Positions 38,428 to 46,372 of a stretch of DNA of 64,000 nt are shown here, one piece after another (the first letter of the stretch is position 1; each line of letters starts with the position of its first letter). Position numbers and translations under genes: made by a program. A model generated the notes under the pieces. That model was not told the DNA's origin. It was given only the letters and a program-made list of their open reading frames with translations, and did no database searches. The stretch covers positions 62,001 through 126,000 of the forward strand of contig NZ_JANEWG010000005.1 in NCBI RefSeq assembly GCF_028069725.1, written 5' to 3'. The stretch comes from Citrobacter sp. Awk 4 (lineage in GTDB: Bacteria > Pseudomonadota > Gammaproteobacteria > Enterobacterales > Enterobacteriaceae).

Positions 38428-38505
38428 TGCCGGGTAGCGTTACGCTTACCCGGCCTACAGAAAGCAGTTAACGTAGGCCGGATAAGGCGAATGCCACTAT
38501 CCGGC
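38428..38505. repeat. REP pair between btsT and yjiX
   Basis: GCCGGGTAGCGTTACGCTTA..CCGGCCTAC and an inverted GTAGGCCGGATAAGGCG..CTATCCGGC unit, typical BIME. Confidence 0.85.
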
Positions 38506-38529
38506 TTTATTCATTAACGGGACGGTATA

Positions 38530-38724
38530 ATGTTTGGTACTTTAGGTCAGGCAAAAAAATATCTCGGTCAGGCGGCAAAGATGTTGATTGGCATTCCGGA
38601 CTACGACAACTACGTCGAGCACATGAAGACCAACCATCCCGATAAGCCCTATATGACTTACGAAGAATTCTTCCGCGAGCGCCAGGAAGCCCGCTACGGT
38701 AGCGGCGGAAGCAGTTGCTGTTAG
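38530..38724 (+). CDS. yjiX: YjiX, small YbdD/YjiX-family protein
   Basis: 64-aa cytoplasmic protein of unknown mechanism, always near CstA-family pyruvate/peptide carriers (YbdD with CstA, YjiX with BtsT). [38 protein letters not shown] and [16 protein letters not shown] are family-conserved. The tail ends in two cysteines (SSCC), slightly shorter than the E. coli form. Confidence 0.92.
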   Translation: MFGTLGQAKKYLGQAAKMLIGIPDYDNYVEHMKTNHPDKPYMTYEEFFRERQEARYGSGGSSCC

Positions 38725-38736
38725 AAGGAGAAATGA

Positions 38737-39693
38737 ATGACCCCGATTGCAGTTACCCTACTCACCGGTTTTCTTGGCGCCGGTAAAACCACGCTGCTGC
38801 GCCATATTCTCAACGAACAGCACGGCTACAAAATTGCCGTTATCGAAAACGAATTCGGCGAAGTTTCCGTGGACGATCAGCTGATTGGCGATCGCGCCAC
38901 GCAGATCAAAACCCTCACCAACGGCTGTATCTGCTGCACCCGCTCCAGCGAGCTGGAAGACGCGCTGCTGGACCTGCTCGATAACCTCGACAAGGGCAAC
39001 ATCCATTTCGACCGTCTGGTGATTGAATGTACCGGCATGGCCGATCCTGGCCCGATTATTCAGACCTTTTTCTCGCACGAGGTGATTTGCGAACGCTACC
39101 TGCTGGATGGCGTGATTGCGCTGGTCGATGCGGTCCATGCCGACGAGCAGATGAACCAGTTCACCATTGCTCAGTCGCAGATTGGCTACGCCGACCGTAT
39201 TCTGCTGACCAAAACCGATGTGGCGGGCGAGAGCGAAAAACTGCGTGAACGCCTGGCGCGTATCAACGCCCGCGCTCCGGTTTACACCGTGACGCATGGC
39301 GATATCGACCTCTCCCTGCTGTTCAACACCAACGGCTTTATGCTGGAAGAGAATATCGTCAGCGCCACACCGCGTTTCCACTTTATCGCTGACAAGCAGA
39401 ACGACATTTCATCGATTGTGGTGGAGCTGGATTACCCGGTCGACATCGGCGACGTTTCCCGCGTGATGGAAAACCTGCTGCTGGAATCCGCCGACAAACT
39501 GCTGCGCTACAAAGGGATGCTGTGGATCGACGGCGAGCCAAACCGCCTGCTGTTCCAGGGCGTGCAACGCCTCTACAGCGCCGACTGGGACCGCCCGTGG
39601 GGCGACGAACAACCGCACAGCACGCTTGTGTTTATCGGCATTAATCTGCCGGAAGACGAGATCCGCACGGCATTTGCGGGGTTGAAGAAGTAA
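38737..39693 (+). CDS. yjiA: P-loop GTPase of the COG0523 (CobW/YjiA) family
   Basis: GTP-binding protein linked to metal handling, 318 aa. Walker A GFLGAGKTTLLRH, switch-region NEFGEVSVDDQ, metal motif GCICCTRSSEL (CxCC), Walker B LVIECTGMADPG, and the guanine-specificity TKTD. C-terminal domain resembles CobW_C. AGAAGGAG precedes; of the two ATGs at 38733 and 38737 only the second is in frame. Confidence 0.94.
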   Translation: MTPIAVTLLTGFLGAGKTTLLRHILNEQHGYKIAVIENEFGEVSVDDQLIGDRATQIKTLTNGCICCTRSSELEDALLDLLDNLDKGNIHFDRLVIECTGMADPGPIIQTFFSHEVICERYLLDGVIALVDAVHADEQMNQFTIAQSQIGYADRILLTKTDVAGESEKLRERLARINARAPVYTVTHGDIDLSLLFNTNGFMLEENIVSATPRFHFIADKQNDISSIVVELDYPVDIGDVSRVMENLLLESADKLLRYKGMLWIDGEPNRLLFQGVQRLYSADWDRPWGDEQPHSTLVFIGINLPEDEIRTAFAGLKK

Positions 39694-39699
39694 ATTTTT

Positions 39700-39732
39700 G
39701 TAGGCCGGATAAGGCGTAACCGCCATCCGGCA
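39700..39732. repeat. REP element after yjiA
   Basis: GTAGGCCGGATAAGGCGTAA followed by CCGCCATCCGGCA, a single REP hairpin just beyond the yjiA stop and before the convergent brnA end. Confidence 0.82.
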
Positions 39733-39754
39733 TCTACACGCGAGCAATCACTCG

Positions 39755-40057
39755 CTATTTCTTGTTTTGCTCTCGCAGCATGGCTTCGCGCAAAATCGCA
39801 TTCAGCCGGGTCTGATACCCTTTCCCTGGGCGCTTCAACCACTCCATGACATCAGCATCAATGCGCACGGACGCCTGCGTTTTTAACGGACGGAAAAACT
39901 TACCGCGAGCGGCCTCTGACCACGTTGCATCCTCCGAAGCAGGAATATCGCTGTAATCAATCTCATCATCGGATTTCGCCGCCAGCGCCTTGAGTTCAGC
40001 TTCATGCTGAGAATTGAGCGCGGAGGGCATACCACGTTTATGTTTAACCATGCTCAT
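39755..40057 (-). CDS. brnA: BrnA antitoxin
   Basis: Antitoxin of the BrnT/BrnA type II system, 100 aa. The C-terminal half has the ribbon-helix-helix DNA-binding region (TQASVRIDADVMEWLKRPGK GYQT split across the strand and helix; quoted: VRIDADVMEWLK). The start at 40057 overlaps the brnT end by 14 bases; the longer in-frame start at 40201 lies antisense-free but inside brnT and is rejected. With BrnT it should autorepress the operon. Confidence 0.88.
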   Translation of the reverse strand: MSMVKHKRGMPSALNSQHEAELKALAAKSDDEIDYSDIPASEDATWSEAARGKFFRPLKTQASVRIDADVMEWLKRPGKGYQTRLNAILREAMLREQNKK

Positions 40058-40331
40058 AACGATTCCTCTCTTTACTGTCAGCCTTTCGGGCGCTAATGAT
40101 CCGAATGACTTCGCTACCACTTTCAAAACGAACGGTGTGGGCAACAAGAATGACAATAATCCCATGCACAAGCCCGAGGGTTTGCCAGCGGTGCTCACCA
40201 TTTTCTATACGATCCTGCCGTGAGAGATGCCACGGATCATCGAACACAAGAACGGCATCTTCAAAGCGAATGCCATGTTTTATCTGGTTGCTTCTGGCCT
40301 TATTCGCATCCCACTCATACTCCATCGGCAT
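40044..40331 (-). CDS. brnT: BrnT toxin (RelE-like ribonuclease)
   Basis: Ribosome-independent RNase toxin, 95 aa from the ATG at 40331 (MPMEYEWDANKARSNQIKHG). Family motifs are WDxNKAxxNxxKHGIxFEDA, VFDDPW, and the C-terminal RIISARKADSKERNRYE. CAGGGAT precedes this ATG by about 8 bases; the ATG at 40358 falls within the operator and is unlikely. First gene of the pair. Confidence 0.9.
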   Translation of the reverse strand: MPMEYEWDANKARSNQIKHGIRFEDAVLVFDDPWHLSRQDRIENGEHRWQTLGLVHGIIVILVAHTVRFESGSEVIRIISARKADSKERNRYEHG

Positions 40332-40346
40332 GGTATCTATCCCTGA

Positions 40347-40372
40347 TTGTATATACAAAAAAGTATAGACAA
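40347..40372. promoter_or_regulatory. candidate BrnA operator / brnTA promoter
   Basis: Inverted repeat TTGTATATAC (40347-40356) and GTATAGACAA (40363-40372), one mismatch, around AAAAAA. A TATAAT hexamer for the minus strand lies at 40383-40388 and TATACT overlaps the repeat. Placed 16 bases before the brnT start, where autorepression would act. Confidence 0.6.
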
Positions 40373-40388
40373 TTATCCTGGAATTATA

Positions 40389-40717
40389 CCGTTGATGTTG
40401 GAAAAAGCATCACATTTTGCATAAATGGATAAGAGGGACAAAAATCCCCAGAGCGGTCAGAGCAAGCTCTCCTCCCAGCGGCCACAACCCGTAGGGCTTT
40501 ATCATGCCCGACGCCCGCCAACGCACAGTGCTGAATCTCGCCCAGCAGCTGTGCCAGATGAAGATCCCGGTCGCACCGGGGAAATACAGAAATGGTTTGC
40601 GGATCAACCGCGCACTGCCGTCGATCGACAAACATCGTCAGGTGAAAGTGCCGCCAGGGATGGCAGTGAAGGTAGCGCTGAAATATACGGCAGAGATCCG
40701 GTCGTCAGGCAGCGAGC
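40389..40717. other. stretch without a recognised gene
   Basis: About 330 bp between brnT and the ompA-like gene. A + strand frame with ATG at 40504 (MPDARQRTVLNLAQQLCQMK) continues to 40947 but its second half is antisense to the ompA-like gene, its ribosome site is poor and I recognise no family. It could be the remnant of a lost gene. Confidence 0.35.
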
Positions 40718-41302
40718 TTACGCTTTCTTCTTCGGCAATACGAAATCGACGCGACGGTTTTTCGCCCTTCCGGCGTCGCTATCGTTACTCGCCACCGGCT
40801 GGCTTTCTCCTGCCCCCTTCTCACTTAAACGTGACGGGTCCACACCGTGTGCCGTCAGCCAGTTGGCGACCGAACGGGCACGGCGCTGCGAAAGATCGAG
40901 ATTGTACTTATCGCTCCCCACTGAATCGGTATGCCCTTCGATCGTGACTACGCCGCCAGGATCGTCGGCGATGAGCTGCGCCACCTTTTTCAGCGTCGGT
41001 TCGGCTTTTTTGGCGATCGCATCACTATCAAAAGCAAACAGCACGTCGCTACGAATCGATAATGTCACCGCGTCTTTATCATCGCGGAATGATATATCTG
41101 CCGACTGCTTCGCCAGGTCCGCCGCCTTGCTCTGTAAATCCAGCACCGCACCGCCGGTATCCGACGGGAAGCCCACCAGATCCAGCGTTGTCGCTTTAAG
41201 GTCGAGGATCACTGGCGGCGCATGCGCTGGCACTTCTTCCGCTCCGGCGGCAGTACACAACGCCAGACCGCTGGCGAACAGGAGTTTGTGCAGGCGACTC
41301 AT
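40718..41302 (-). CDS. exported OmpA-like peptidoglycan-binding protein
   Basis: 194-aa protein with a signal peptide (cut near AGAEEVP), an unrecognised middle part with repeated helical D/A-rich segments, and a C-terminal OmpA domain from about residue 85: RSDVLFAFDSDAIAKKAEPT, IEGHTDSVGSDKYNLDLSQR and RAKNRRVDFVL, including the Asp and Arg that bind diaminopimelate. No lipobox and no beta-barrel, so probably periplasmic. The start ATG at 41302 (a GTG sits just before it) follows the stop of the upstream gene by 3 bases, so the two act together. Confidence 0.82.
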   Translation of the reverse strand: MSRLHKLLFASGLALCTAAGAEEVPAHAPPVILDLKATTLDLVGFPSDTGGAVLDLQSKAADLAKQSADISFRDDKDAVTLSIRSDVLFAFDSDAIAKKAEPTLKKVAQLIADDPGGVVTIEGHTDSVGSDKYNLDLSQRRARSVANWLTAHGVDPSRLSEKGAGESQPVASNDSDAGRAKNRRVDFVLPKKKA

Positions 41303-41305
41303 CAC

Positions 41306-41782
41306 TTAACGATCCGTAATGGCGATGGGCCCGAGCGGCTCAACGTTTTCGATAGTCAAATACACTTCTTTGACGTCTTTCGGCGGCGCTGGGAAACTGC
41401 CGTACCACGAACCGACGTACGGTACACCGCGGCGCGAGGAAAACATCACGCTATTCGGTGCCAGAGGTACACCGTTCGAATCGGTCAGTAGCAGATATTT
41501 CTTGTTACCCACCAACAAATAGAAGGAATTAGCGAGAGCCTCTTTATCTATTCCGGTATACAGAGATTGCGCAGTCAGGTTATCCGCAAGGCCCTTAAAG
41601 CGTACCTTGACGGTCAGGATGTCGCCGTGGCGTACCGCTTCCACGACCTGCGCTTCCGCCGTCCCCGCGCTCACCATACCGGTGGCCAGCGGCGCGGCTG
41701 GAGCATCCTCTGCCAGCGCGACGCCCGGGAAAACCAGCGCGGTCAACAGACAGGAGGCAACGAAGTTTTTCATTCGCTTCAT
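41306..41782 (-). CDS. secreted protein of unknown function paired with OmpA-like protein
   Basis: 158 aa with a clear signal peptide (MKRMKNFVASCLLTALVFPG, cut near ALAED). The mature part looks beta-rich: a region resembling an extracellular immunoglobulin-type fold (VVEAVRHGDILTVKVRFKG), LTDSNGVPLAPN, and a Pro-rich GSWYGSFPAPPKDVKEVYL. I do not recognise the family. The ATG at 41782 is preceded by AAGGACC; an upstream in-frame ATG at 41965 adds an unlikely 61 residues. Forms a two-gene unit with the OmpA-like gene. Confidence 0.75.
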   Translation of the reverse strand: MKRMKNFVASCLLTALVFPGVALAEDAPAAPLATGMVSAGTAEAQVVEAVRHGDILTVKVRFKGLADNLTAQSLYTGIDKEALANSFYLLVGNKKYLLLTDSNGVPLAPNSVMFSSRRGVPYVGSWYGSFPAPPKDVKEVYLTIENVEPLGPIAITDR

Positions 41783-42126
41783 GTTGAGGTCCTTATTCTG
41801 TAGGGCGTTACCTTTGTTATTTAATATTTTCAATAACATAGGAAAGTCGCCGGGAGAGTAATGCCCCCGAAGTATAGTAAAATGCCCCGGTATCACCCCC
41901 ATAGCGTGCAAAAACGTTAGCGTGATCACGTTACGACCCGGCAACCCGGACAGGTAAGCAGTCATGCAGTGGAATTACGGGAAGTGGATTGACCGTTGTT
42001 TTATGAATTTTAGATTGAATAAAGAATAGTATTCGGTGCTTCGAGTAATAATGTGTATATGGGCGTACTGTCGCAGGCGGAGAATTTTAAACAGCATCAT
42101 ATAAATACGCTTAATTAATATTGATT

Positions 42127-42158
42127 GCCGGATGGCGTTTTGTTTATCCGGCTTTTTT
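42127..42158 (+). terminator. REP-like hairpin with T-run upstream of symE
   Basis: Arms GCCGGAT (42127-42133) and ATCCGGC (42146-42152) followed by six T. It reads as a + strand terminator although no + strand gene precedes it; it would shield symE from read-through transcription. Confidence 0.55.
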
Positions 42159-42246
42159 ATATTTTCCGATATTTTAATTTCTATATTAATATTTCCGGTA
42201 ACGTTTTTATTATTGTCTATTTTTAGCTGGACTTTGTTTTTATTTG

Positions 42247-42262
42247 CTGATGTTATGTACAG
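42247..42262. promoter_or_regulatory. LexA box of symE
   Basis: CTGATGTTATGTACAG fits CTG-N10-CAG. E. coli symE is SOS-controlled by LexA. The box lies 79-94 bases before the symE ATG. Confidence 0.65.
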
Positions 42263-42339
42263 GTTTTTTAGCGCGGTGCGGATGTGCGCCAACACACCCG
42301 CATCGCTAATCACAATCCCTATTAATAGAGAATAGAGAC

Positions 42340-42431
42340 TATGACTACCGCGCATTGTATTGCAGATTCGTTTGAACCAGAAGTGTCCCCGGCAAATAAC
42401 CGCGTTGCTACCGTCAGTTATGCGAGTCGCC
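42340..42431 (-). ncRNA. symR: probable SymR antisense RNA
   Basis: In E. coli a cis-encoded antisense RNA of about 77 nt covers the symE ribosome site and start and blocks its translation. Here a minus-strand TATAAT at 42438-42443 lies inside symE with a start site expected near 42431, pointing across the symE start. Ends are approximate; no -35 of note and no clear terminator were seen. Confidence 0.45.
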
Positions 42432-42685
42432 ATCCTGATTATACCCGTATTCCCGCGCTCACCCTGAAAGGTCAGTGGCTGGAGGCGGCCGGTTTTACCA
42501 CCGGCAGCAAAATTGATGTCAAAGTGATGGACGGGTGTATTGTGTTGACCGTGCAGCCGCCCGCCGCCGAAGAGAGTGAATTAATGCAGTCGCTGCGCCA
42601 GGTGAGCAAGCTGTCGGCACGTAAGCAAAAGCAGGTGCAGGAGTTTATCGGCGTGATTGCGGGTAAAACGCAGAAACTGATGTAA
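42341..42685 (+). CDS. symE: SOS-induced toxin SymE
   Basis: Toxin with an AbrB-like/SpoVT fold related to antitoxins; in E. coli it is linked to RNA cleavage or nucleoid condensation after DNA damage. 114 aa; [36 protein letters not shown] and [20 protein letters not shown] match E. coli SymE closely. Preceded by a LexA box and overlapped by a likely antisense RNA. In E. coli it sits next to hsd restriction genes; none are here. Confidence 0.93.
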   Translation: MTTAHCIADSFEPEVSPANNRVATVSYASRHPDYTRIPALTLKGQWLEAAGFTTGSKIDVKVMDGCIVLTVQPPAAEESELMQSLRQVSKLSARKQKQVQEFIGVIAGKTQKLM

Positions 42686-42763
42686 GCCTGTCGGATGGCG
42701 CTTCGCTTATCCGACCTACACTAGCCGTAGGCCGGATAAGGCGCGTTGCGCCGCCATCCGGCA
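42686..42763. repeat. REP pair after symE
   Basis: GTCGGATGGCGCTTCGCTTA..TCCGACCTAC and the inverted GTAGGCCGGATAAGGCGC..GCCATCCGGC, directly after the symE stop. Confidence 0.85.
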
Positions 42764-42792
42764 GAGACACCGCCAGACCCGAACTGGCCACC

Positions 42793-42808
42793 AGTGAACC
42801 TCATCACA
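42793..42808. promoter_or_regulatory. CRP-like site upstream of the xapA-type gene
   Basis: AGTGAACCTCATCACA matches TGTGA-N6-TCACA except the first base. It lies about 200 bases before the xapA-type start; nucleoside catabolic genes are commonly CRP-dependent. Confidence 0.5.
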
Positions 42809-43004
42809 CTTCAACCTTCTCATTTTCCCCGCTTACCCACAGAAGCGGCATTTCCTTCTGCATAACCCTTTGAAATTTCGTCGTTCCAAAAATTCCCCCT
42901 CACTATTCATTCATAAAAACGAATCGATAAGCGTATTTATCCAATTGGATTAGCAATCGACCGCTTCGCAGAATGTGCATAAACCTACGCATTCAGGAGT
43001 TTTT

Positions 43005-43838
43005 ATGTCGCATTCCATGATTAACGATACCCCGTTCGACGCCGTTGAAATCCTTAAGGCGGCGAAACCCGGCTTTCAGCCGCGCATCGCGTTTATTCTC
43101 GGCTCCGGTCTCGGGGCGCTGGCCGATAAGCTCGATAACAAAACCGTTATCTCTTATGAAAAGCTGCCGGGGTTCCCGGTGAGCACCGTCATTGGTCACG
43201 CCGGCGAAGTGGTGATGGGCTCGCTGCACGGCGTGGATCTCATCTGCATGAAGGGGCGCGGCCATTTTTACGAAGGCGTCGGAATGGGCATCATGACCCA
43301 CGCCGTGCGCACCTTTAAGCTGCTCGGCTGCGAATTTATGTTCTGCACCAACGCCGCGGGCTCGCTGAACCCGGACATTCCGGCGGGCAGCCTGGTGGCG
43401 CTTAACGATCACATCAACACCATGCCCTCCACGCCGCTGGTCGGGCCGAATGATGACCGCTTTGGTCCGCGTTTCTTTAGCCTCGCCAACGCGTATGACA
43501 AAGATCTGCGTGAAAAACTGCACCACACTGCCCGCGATCTGGGTCTGAAACTGCACGAAGGGGTGTTCGTCTCCTATCCTGGGCCGAACTTCGAAACCGC
43601 AGCCGAAATCCGCATGATGCAGAAAATCGGTGGCGATGTGGTGGGTATGTCGGTGGTGCCGGAAGTGATTGTGGCGCGTCACTGCGGCCTGAAAGTGCTG
43701 GCGGTGTCGGCCATTACCAACATGGCGGAAGGCCTGAGCGACGTGGAACTCTCCCACGAGCAAACGCTGAAATGCGCGGCGATGGTGACCGACGATTTCA
43801 TTCGCCTGATCAGCCAGTTCGTGAAGAACTGTCGTTAA
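43005..43838 (+). CDS. xapA: purine nucleoside phosphorylase, xanthosine phosphorylase type
   Basis: Trimeric PNP-type phosphorylase that splits purine nucleosides to base and ribose 1-phosphate. 277 aa, very similar to E. coli XapA: RIAFILGSGLGALADKLDN, GRGHFYEGVGMGIMT, FCTNAAGSLNPDIPAGSLV, SYPGPNFETAAEIRMMQ (substrate loop), AITNMAEGLSDVELSHEQT. The ATG at 43005 follows CAGGAG; an earlier in-frame ATG at 42975 has no ribosome site. The partner carrier differs from E. coli XapB, so this could be a paralog with another preference. Confidence 0.85.
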   Translation: MSHSMINDTPFDAVEILKAAKPGFQPRIAFILGSGLGALADKLDNKTVISYEKLPGFPVSTVIGHAGEVVMGSLHGVDLICMKGRGHFYEGVGMGIMTHAVRTFKLLGCEFMFCTNAAGSLNPDIPAGSLVALNDHINTMPSTPLVGPNDDRFGPRFFSLANAYDKDLREKLHHTARDLGLKLHEGVFVSYPGPNFETAAEIRMMQKIGGDVVGMSVVPEVIVARHCGLKVLAVSAITNMAEGLSDVELSHEQTLKCAAMVTDDFIRLISQFVKNCR

Positions 43839-43883
43839 GTTCCCGTCCAGCGGCGGGCGTAGTGCCCGCCAGGAGAAATGCAG

Positions 43884-45083
43884 ATGTCAGAACATTATTC
43901 TCGCGGCAGTCTGAATGCGATCTCGTATCTGAGCTATTACTTCGTCGGCGCGCTGGTGTCGACGCTTGGGATCGTGCTCGGCCCGCTGTGTGCGGCATTT
44001 AACAAAGATCCGAGCTTTATCGGTCAGGTATTCACGCTGATGAACATCGGCATGTTTGTACCGATCATGCTCGGCGGCATTTTGATGAGGAAATGGGGCC
44101 TGCAAAAGCCGCTGGTGATCGCCGCCGCGCTGACCATTCTCATCAGCGCCCTGCTGTTCGTTACCCCGACGCTGACCATGTTCAGCGTGGCGGTCGCGAT
44201 TATCGGCGCCTGCGGCGGGATCTTCATGACCATCGGTAGCTATCTGGTGGTGCGCATCAACCCGGACGAAAAGAGCCGCTCCTCGGCGCTGATTTTTACC
44301 GACTTCTTTTTCAGCCTGGCGGGCGCAACGCTCTCGTTCCTGCTGGCATGGATGTTTAAACTCGGCGCAAGCTGGATAGCGATGTACGCCATCATGGGCG
44401 GTCTGGGGGTGATTATGCTGATCCTGACATTGCGCAGCCGTTACCCGAGCACCGAAGCACCGGAAGCGGCACATCAGGAAGTGTCCAGCAAAGAGCCGTG
44501 GGGTCGCCCGGTATGGCTGTTGTGCGGCGCGCTGTTCCTGTTCCTGCTGGCCGAGCCGATTTTCACCATGTGGACGCCGGGCTATCTGCAATGGCGCTTT
44601 ACGATTAAGCCGGAAGAAGCCGCGCTGTACACCACCGTGTACTGGGTGGCGAAGGCTATCGGCCTGTTCCTCAACCAGTTCACCGTCAAGTGGATGAAGC
44701 TGCGCACCTTCCTGCTGATTTGTACGGCGGTGGGGCTGGTGTCGATTGCGCTTATCACCAACAGCGCCAATACCACGCTGATTTTGATTGCCTGCGGCGC
44801 GTTTGGCTTCTTCAACTCCGGGCTGTTCTCCGGGTTGATGAGCTACGGTTCATTGCAGGTCAGCCACAGTTCGCCAACGCTTATCTCCGCCCTGCTCACC
44901 TGCGGTACGGTCGGTACGCTGCTGTTCGCCACCGTCTCTTCGCTGGTCAACAGCCACTTTGGCCTGCATGGCGCGGTCAACGCCTCGACGATTGCCTATG
45001 CGCTGCTGATGGTCACGTTGCTCATGGCGGTTGCCTGTAGCAAAGCCGAACGCCTGCATCAGGGCGAGGCGGTCGCAGTTTGA
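43884..45083 (+). CDS. MFS transporter, TsgA-like, nucleoside operon
   Basis: 12-segment major facilitator of 399 aa. FVGALVSTLGIVLGPLCAAFNKD, FTLMNIGMFVPIMLGGILMRKW and FTDFFFSLAGATLSFLLAWM resemble TsgA/FucP-type carriers, not the NHS-family XapB/NupG. The ATG at 43884 lies 8 bases after AGGAG; the one at 43878 is too close. It stands between a purine nucleoside phosphorylase and a LysR gene, so purine nucleoside uptake is inferred. Confidence 0.8.
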   Translation: MSEHYSRGSLNAISYLSYYFVGALVSTLGIVLGPLCAAFNKDPSFIGQVFTLMNIGMFVPIMLGGILMRKWGLQKPLVIAAALTILISALLFVTPTLTMFSVAVAIIGACGGIFMTIGSYLVVRINPDEKSRSSALIFTDFFFSLAGATLSFLLAWMFKLGASWIAMYAIMGGLGVIMLILTLRSRYPSTEAPEAAHQEVSSKEPWGRPVWLLCGALFLFLLAEPIFTMWTPGYLQWRFTIKPEEAALYTTVYWVAKAIGLFLNQFTVKWMKLRTFLLICTAVGLVSIALITNSANTTLILIACGAFGFFNSGLFSGLMSYGSLQVSHSSPTLISALLTCGTVGTLLFATVSSLVNSHFGLHGAVNASTIAYALLMVTLLMAVACSKAERLHQGEAVAV

Positions 45084-45103
45084 CAGCGTTCAGGGAGGGT
45101 TGC

Positions 45104-46039
45104 ATGATACCGCCACCCTCCTCCTTCACGGTGCCCGGCATGCTCGATCCTCAGGCCAACAGCCGCATTCGCTTTCGGATGCTGCGCTATTTTCAGACCC
45201 TTGCCGACGAGCTGCATTTTGGCCGCGCCGCTGCGCGGCTGAACATCTCTCAGCCGCCACTCAGCATACAAATCAAAGAGCTGGAAGAGATCCTCGGCGT
45301 GGAATTGTTCGAACGCACCAGCCGCAAAGTCGTGTTGACTCACGCCGGAAAAGTGCTGAAAGCCGAAGTCGACCGGCTGCTTAACGCCACCGAACAGTCA
45401 CTGAACTATGTGCGCCAGATTGGCCGCAGCGAAAAGCAGCACATCAACATTGGAGTGATTGGCAGCGCGATGTGGGGTCCGTTGCTGGAACGCATGAAAG
45501 CGTTTCGGGAAGCCAATCCCGATGTGAACTGGACTCTGCACGAACTGGGGCAGCATGAGCAAATCACAGCGCTGCGCGCCCGCACCATCGACATCGCCAT
45601 CAACCGCAATGTGATTCCTCACGTCGAAGCGAAGATCCGCTGTCAGTTGATCGCTCGTGAAGCGGTGAAGGTCGCCATGCATGAAAGCGATCCGCTGTGC
45701 CGTCGCGGTAAAGTCTCGCTTGGCGATCTGGCGGATCGGCCATTTATTTCACTCTCCTTCACCCGCAGCGATTTTGCCCATCAGGTATATGAGCACTGTC
45801 TCGAACTGGGTATCTCGCCGCTGATTACCCATCAGGTTTTCGAGCCGCAAACCGCGCTGGCGCTGGTCAGCACCGGCAGTGGCGTGGCGCTGTTGCCGGA
45901 GTCCTGCGCGCTGATCCACTGGCCCGGCGTGGCATTTCTCCCGCTTGAAGAGACGATCCCCGCCGACCTGTACGCATTGTGGTACGACGAACCATTACCT
46001 GAACTGTTCACCCGTTTTTTACAGGCACTGCGCGGTTAG
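45104..46039 (+). CDS. LysR-family regulator, XapR-like
   Basis: 311 aa. N-terminal winged helix LRYFQTLADELHFGRAAARL then NISQPPLSIQIKELEEILG, followed by a periplasmic-binding-protein-like effector domain (INIGVIGSAMWGPLLERM, TGSGVALLPESCALIHWPGV). The closest recalled relative is XapR, which activates xapAB with xanthosine. GGGAGG lies 6-12 bases before the ATG at 45104. Twenty bases after the MFS gene. Confidence 0.82.
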   Translation: MIPPPSSFTVPGMLDPQANSRIRFRMLRYFQTLADELHFGRAAARLNISQPPLSIQIKELEEILGVELFERTSRKVVLTHAGKVLKAEVDRLLNATEQSLNYVRQIGRSEKQHINIGVIGSAMWGPLLERMKAFREANPDVNWTLHELGQHEQITALRARTIDIAINRNVIPHVEAKIRCQLIAREAVKVAMHESDPLCRRGKVSLGDLADRPFISLSFTRSDFAHQVYEHCLELGISPLITHQVFEPQTALALVSTGSGVALLPESCALIHWPGVAFLPLEETIPADLYALWYDEPLPELFTRFLQALRG

Positions 46040-46372
46040 GGTGGCGTTTTTCCGCCGCCTTGCTCCTGCGTCTATTTTTTACGAATAAGAACAATCGCAG
46101 AGAGAATATCTAAAACTGGCGATTACACCATTTTAATAATAACTTCACTTAATATTCACTGTCCCGCCTTTTGGCGCAATCCCACCTCATCCATTTGATA
46201 AACAATAAATTTACCCCCTGTCCAATTGTGGACCATCTTGTGAGCGATGTATTCATTCATCAATGATATTATTTTTAGCGTCGTTAAAAATATAAAATTA
46301 AACCATCATGGTTGATGGGGTACTTTTGCGCAAAAACGTAAGGATTTGATCATATAAATTAGTTTTCGAGTT
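46040..46372. other. 333-bp AT-rich gap between LysR and NlpC/P60 genes
   Basis: No gene seen. Lower G+C than its neighbours. It holds a small hairpin CCATCA/TGATGG at 46303-46318. The promoter of the NlpC/P60 gene should be here; hexamers are ambiguous. Confidence 0.45.

Noticed and set aside
40425-41309. 294-codon + strand frame opposite the OmpA-like gene
   Set aside because: Antisense to a gene with signal peptide and OmpA motifs; its own translation is Ser/Arg-rich and featureless.
41975-42433. 152-codon minus-strand frame across the symE upstream region
   Set aside because: Very Ile/Lys/Asn-rich from AT-rich DNA, overlaps the LexA box and the symE start, no homology recognised.
43878-43886. 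ATG at 43878 as the MFS start
   Set aside because: Only two bases after AGGAG; the ATG at 43884 has normal spacing.
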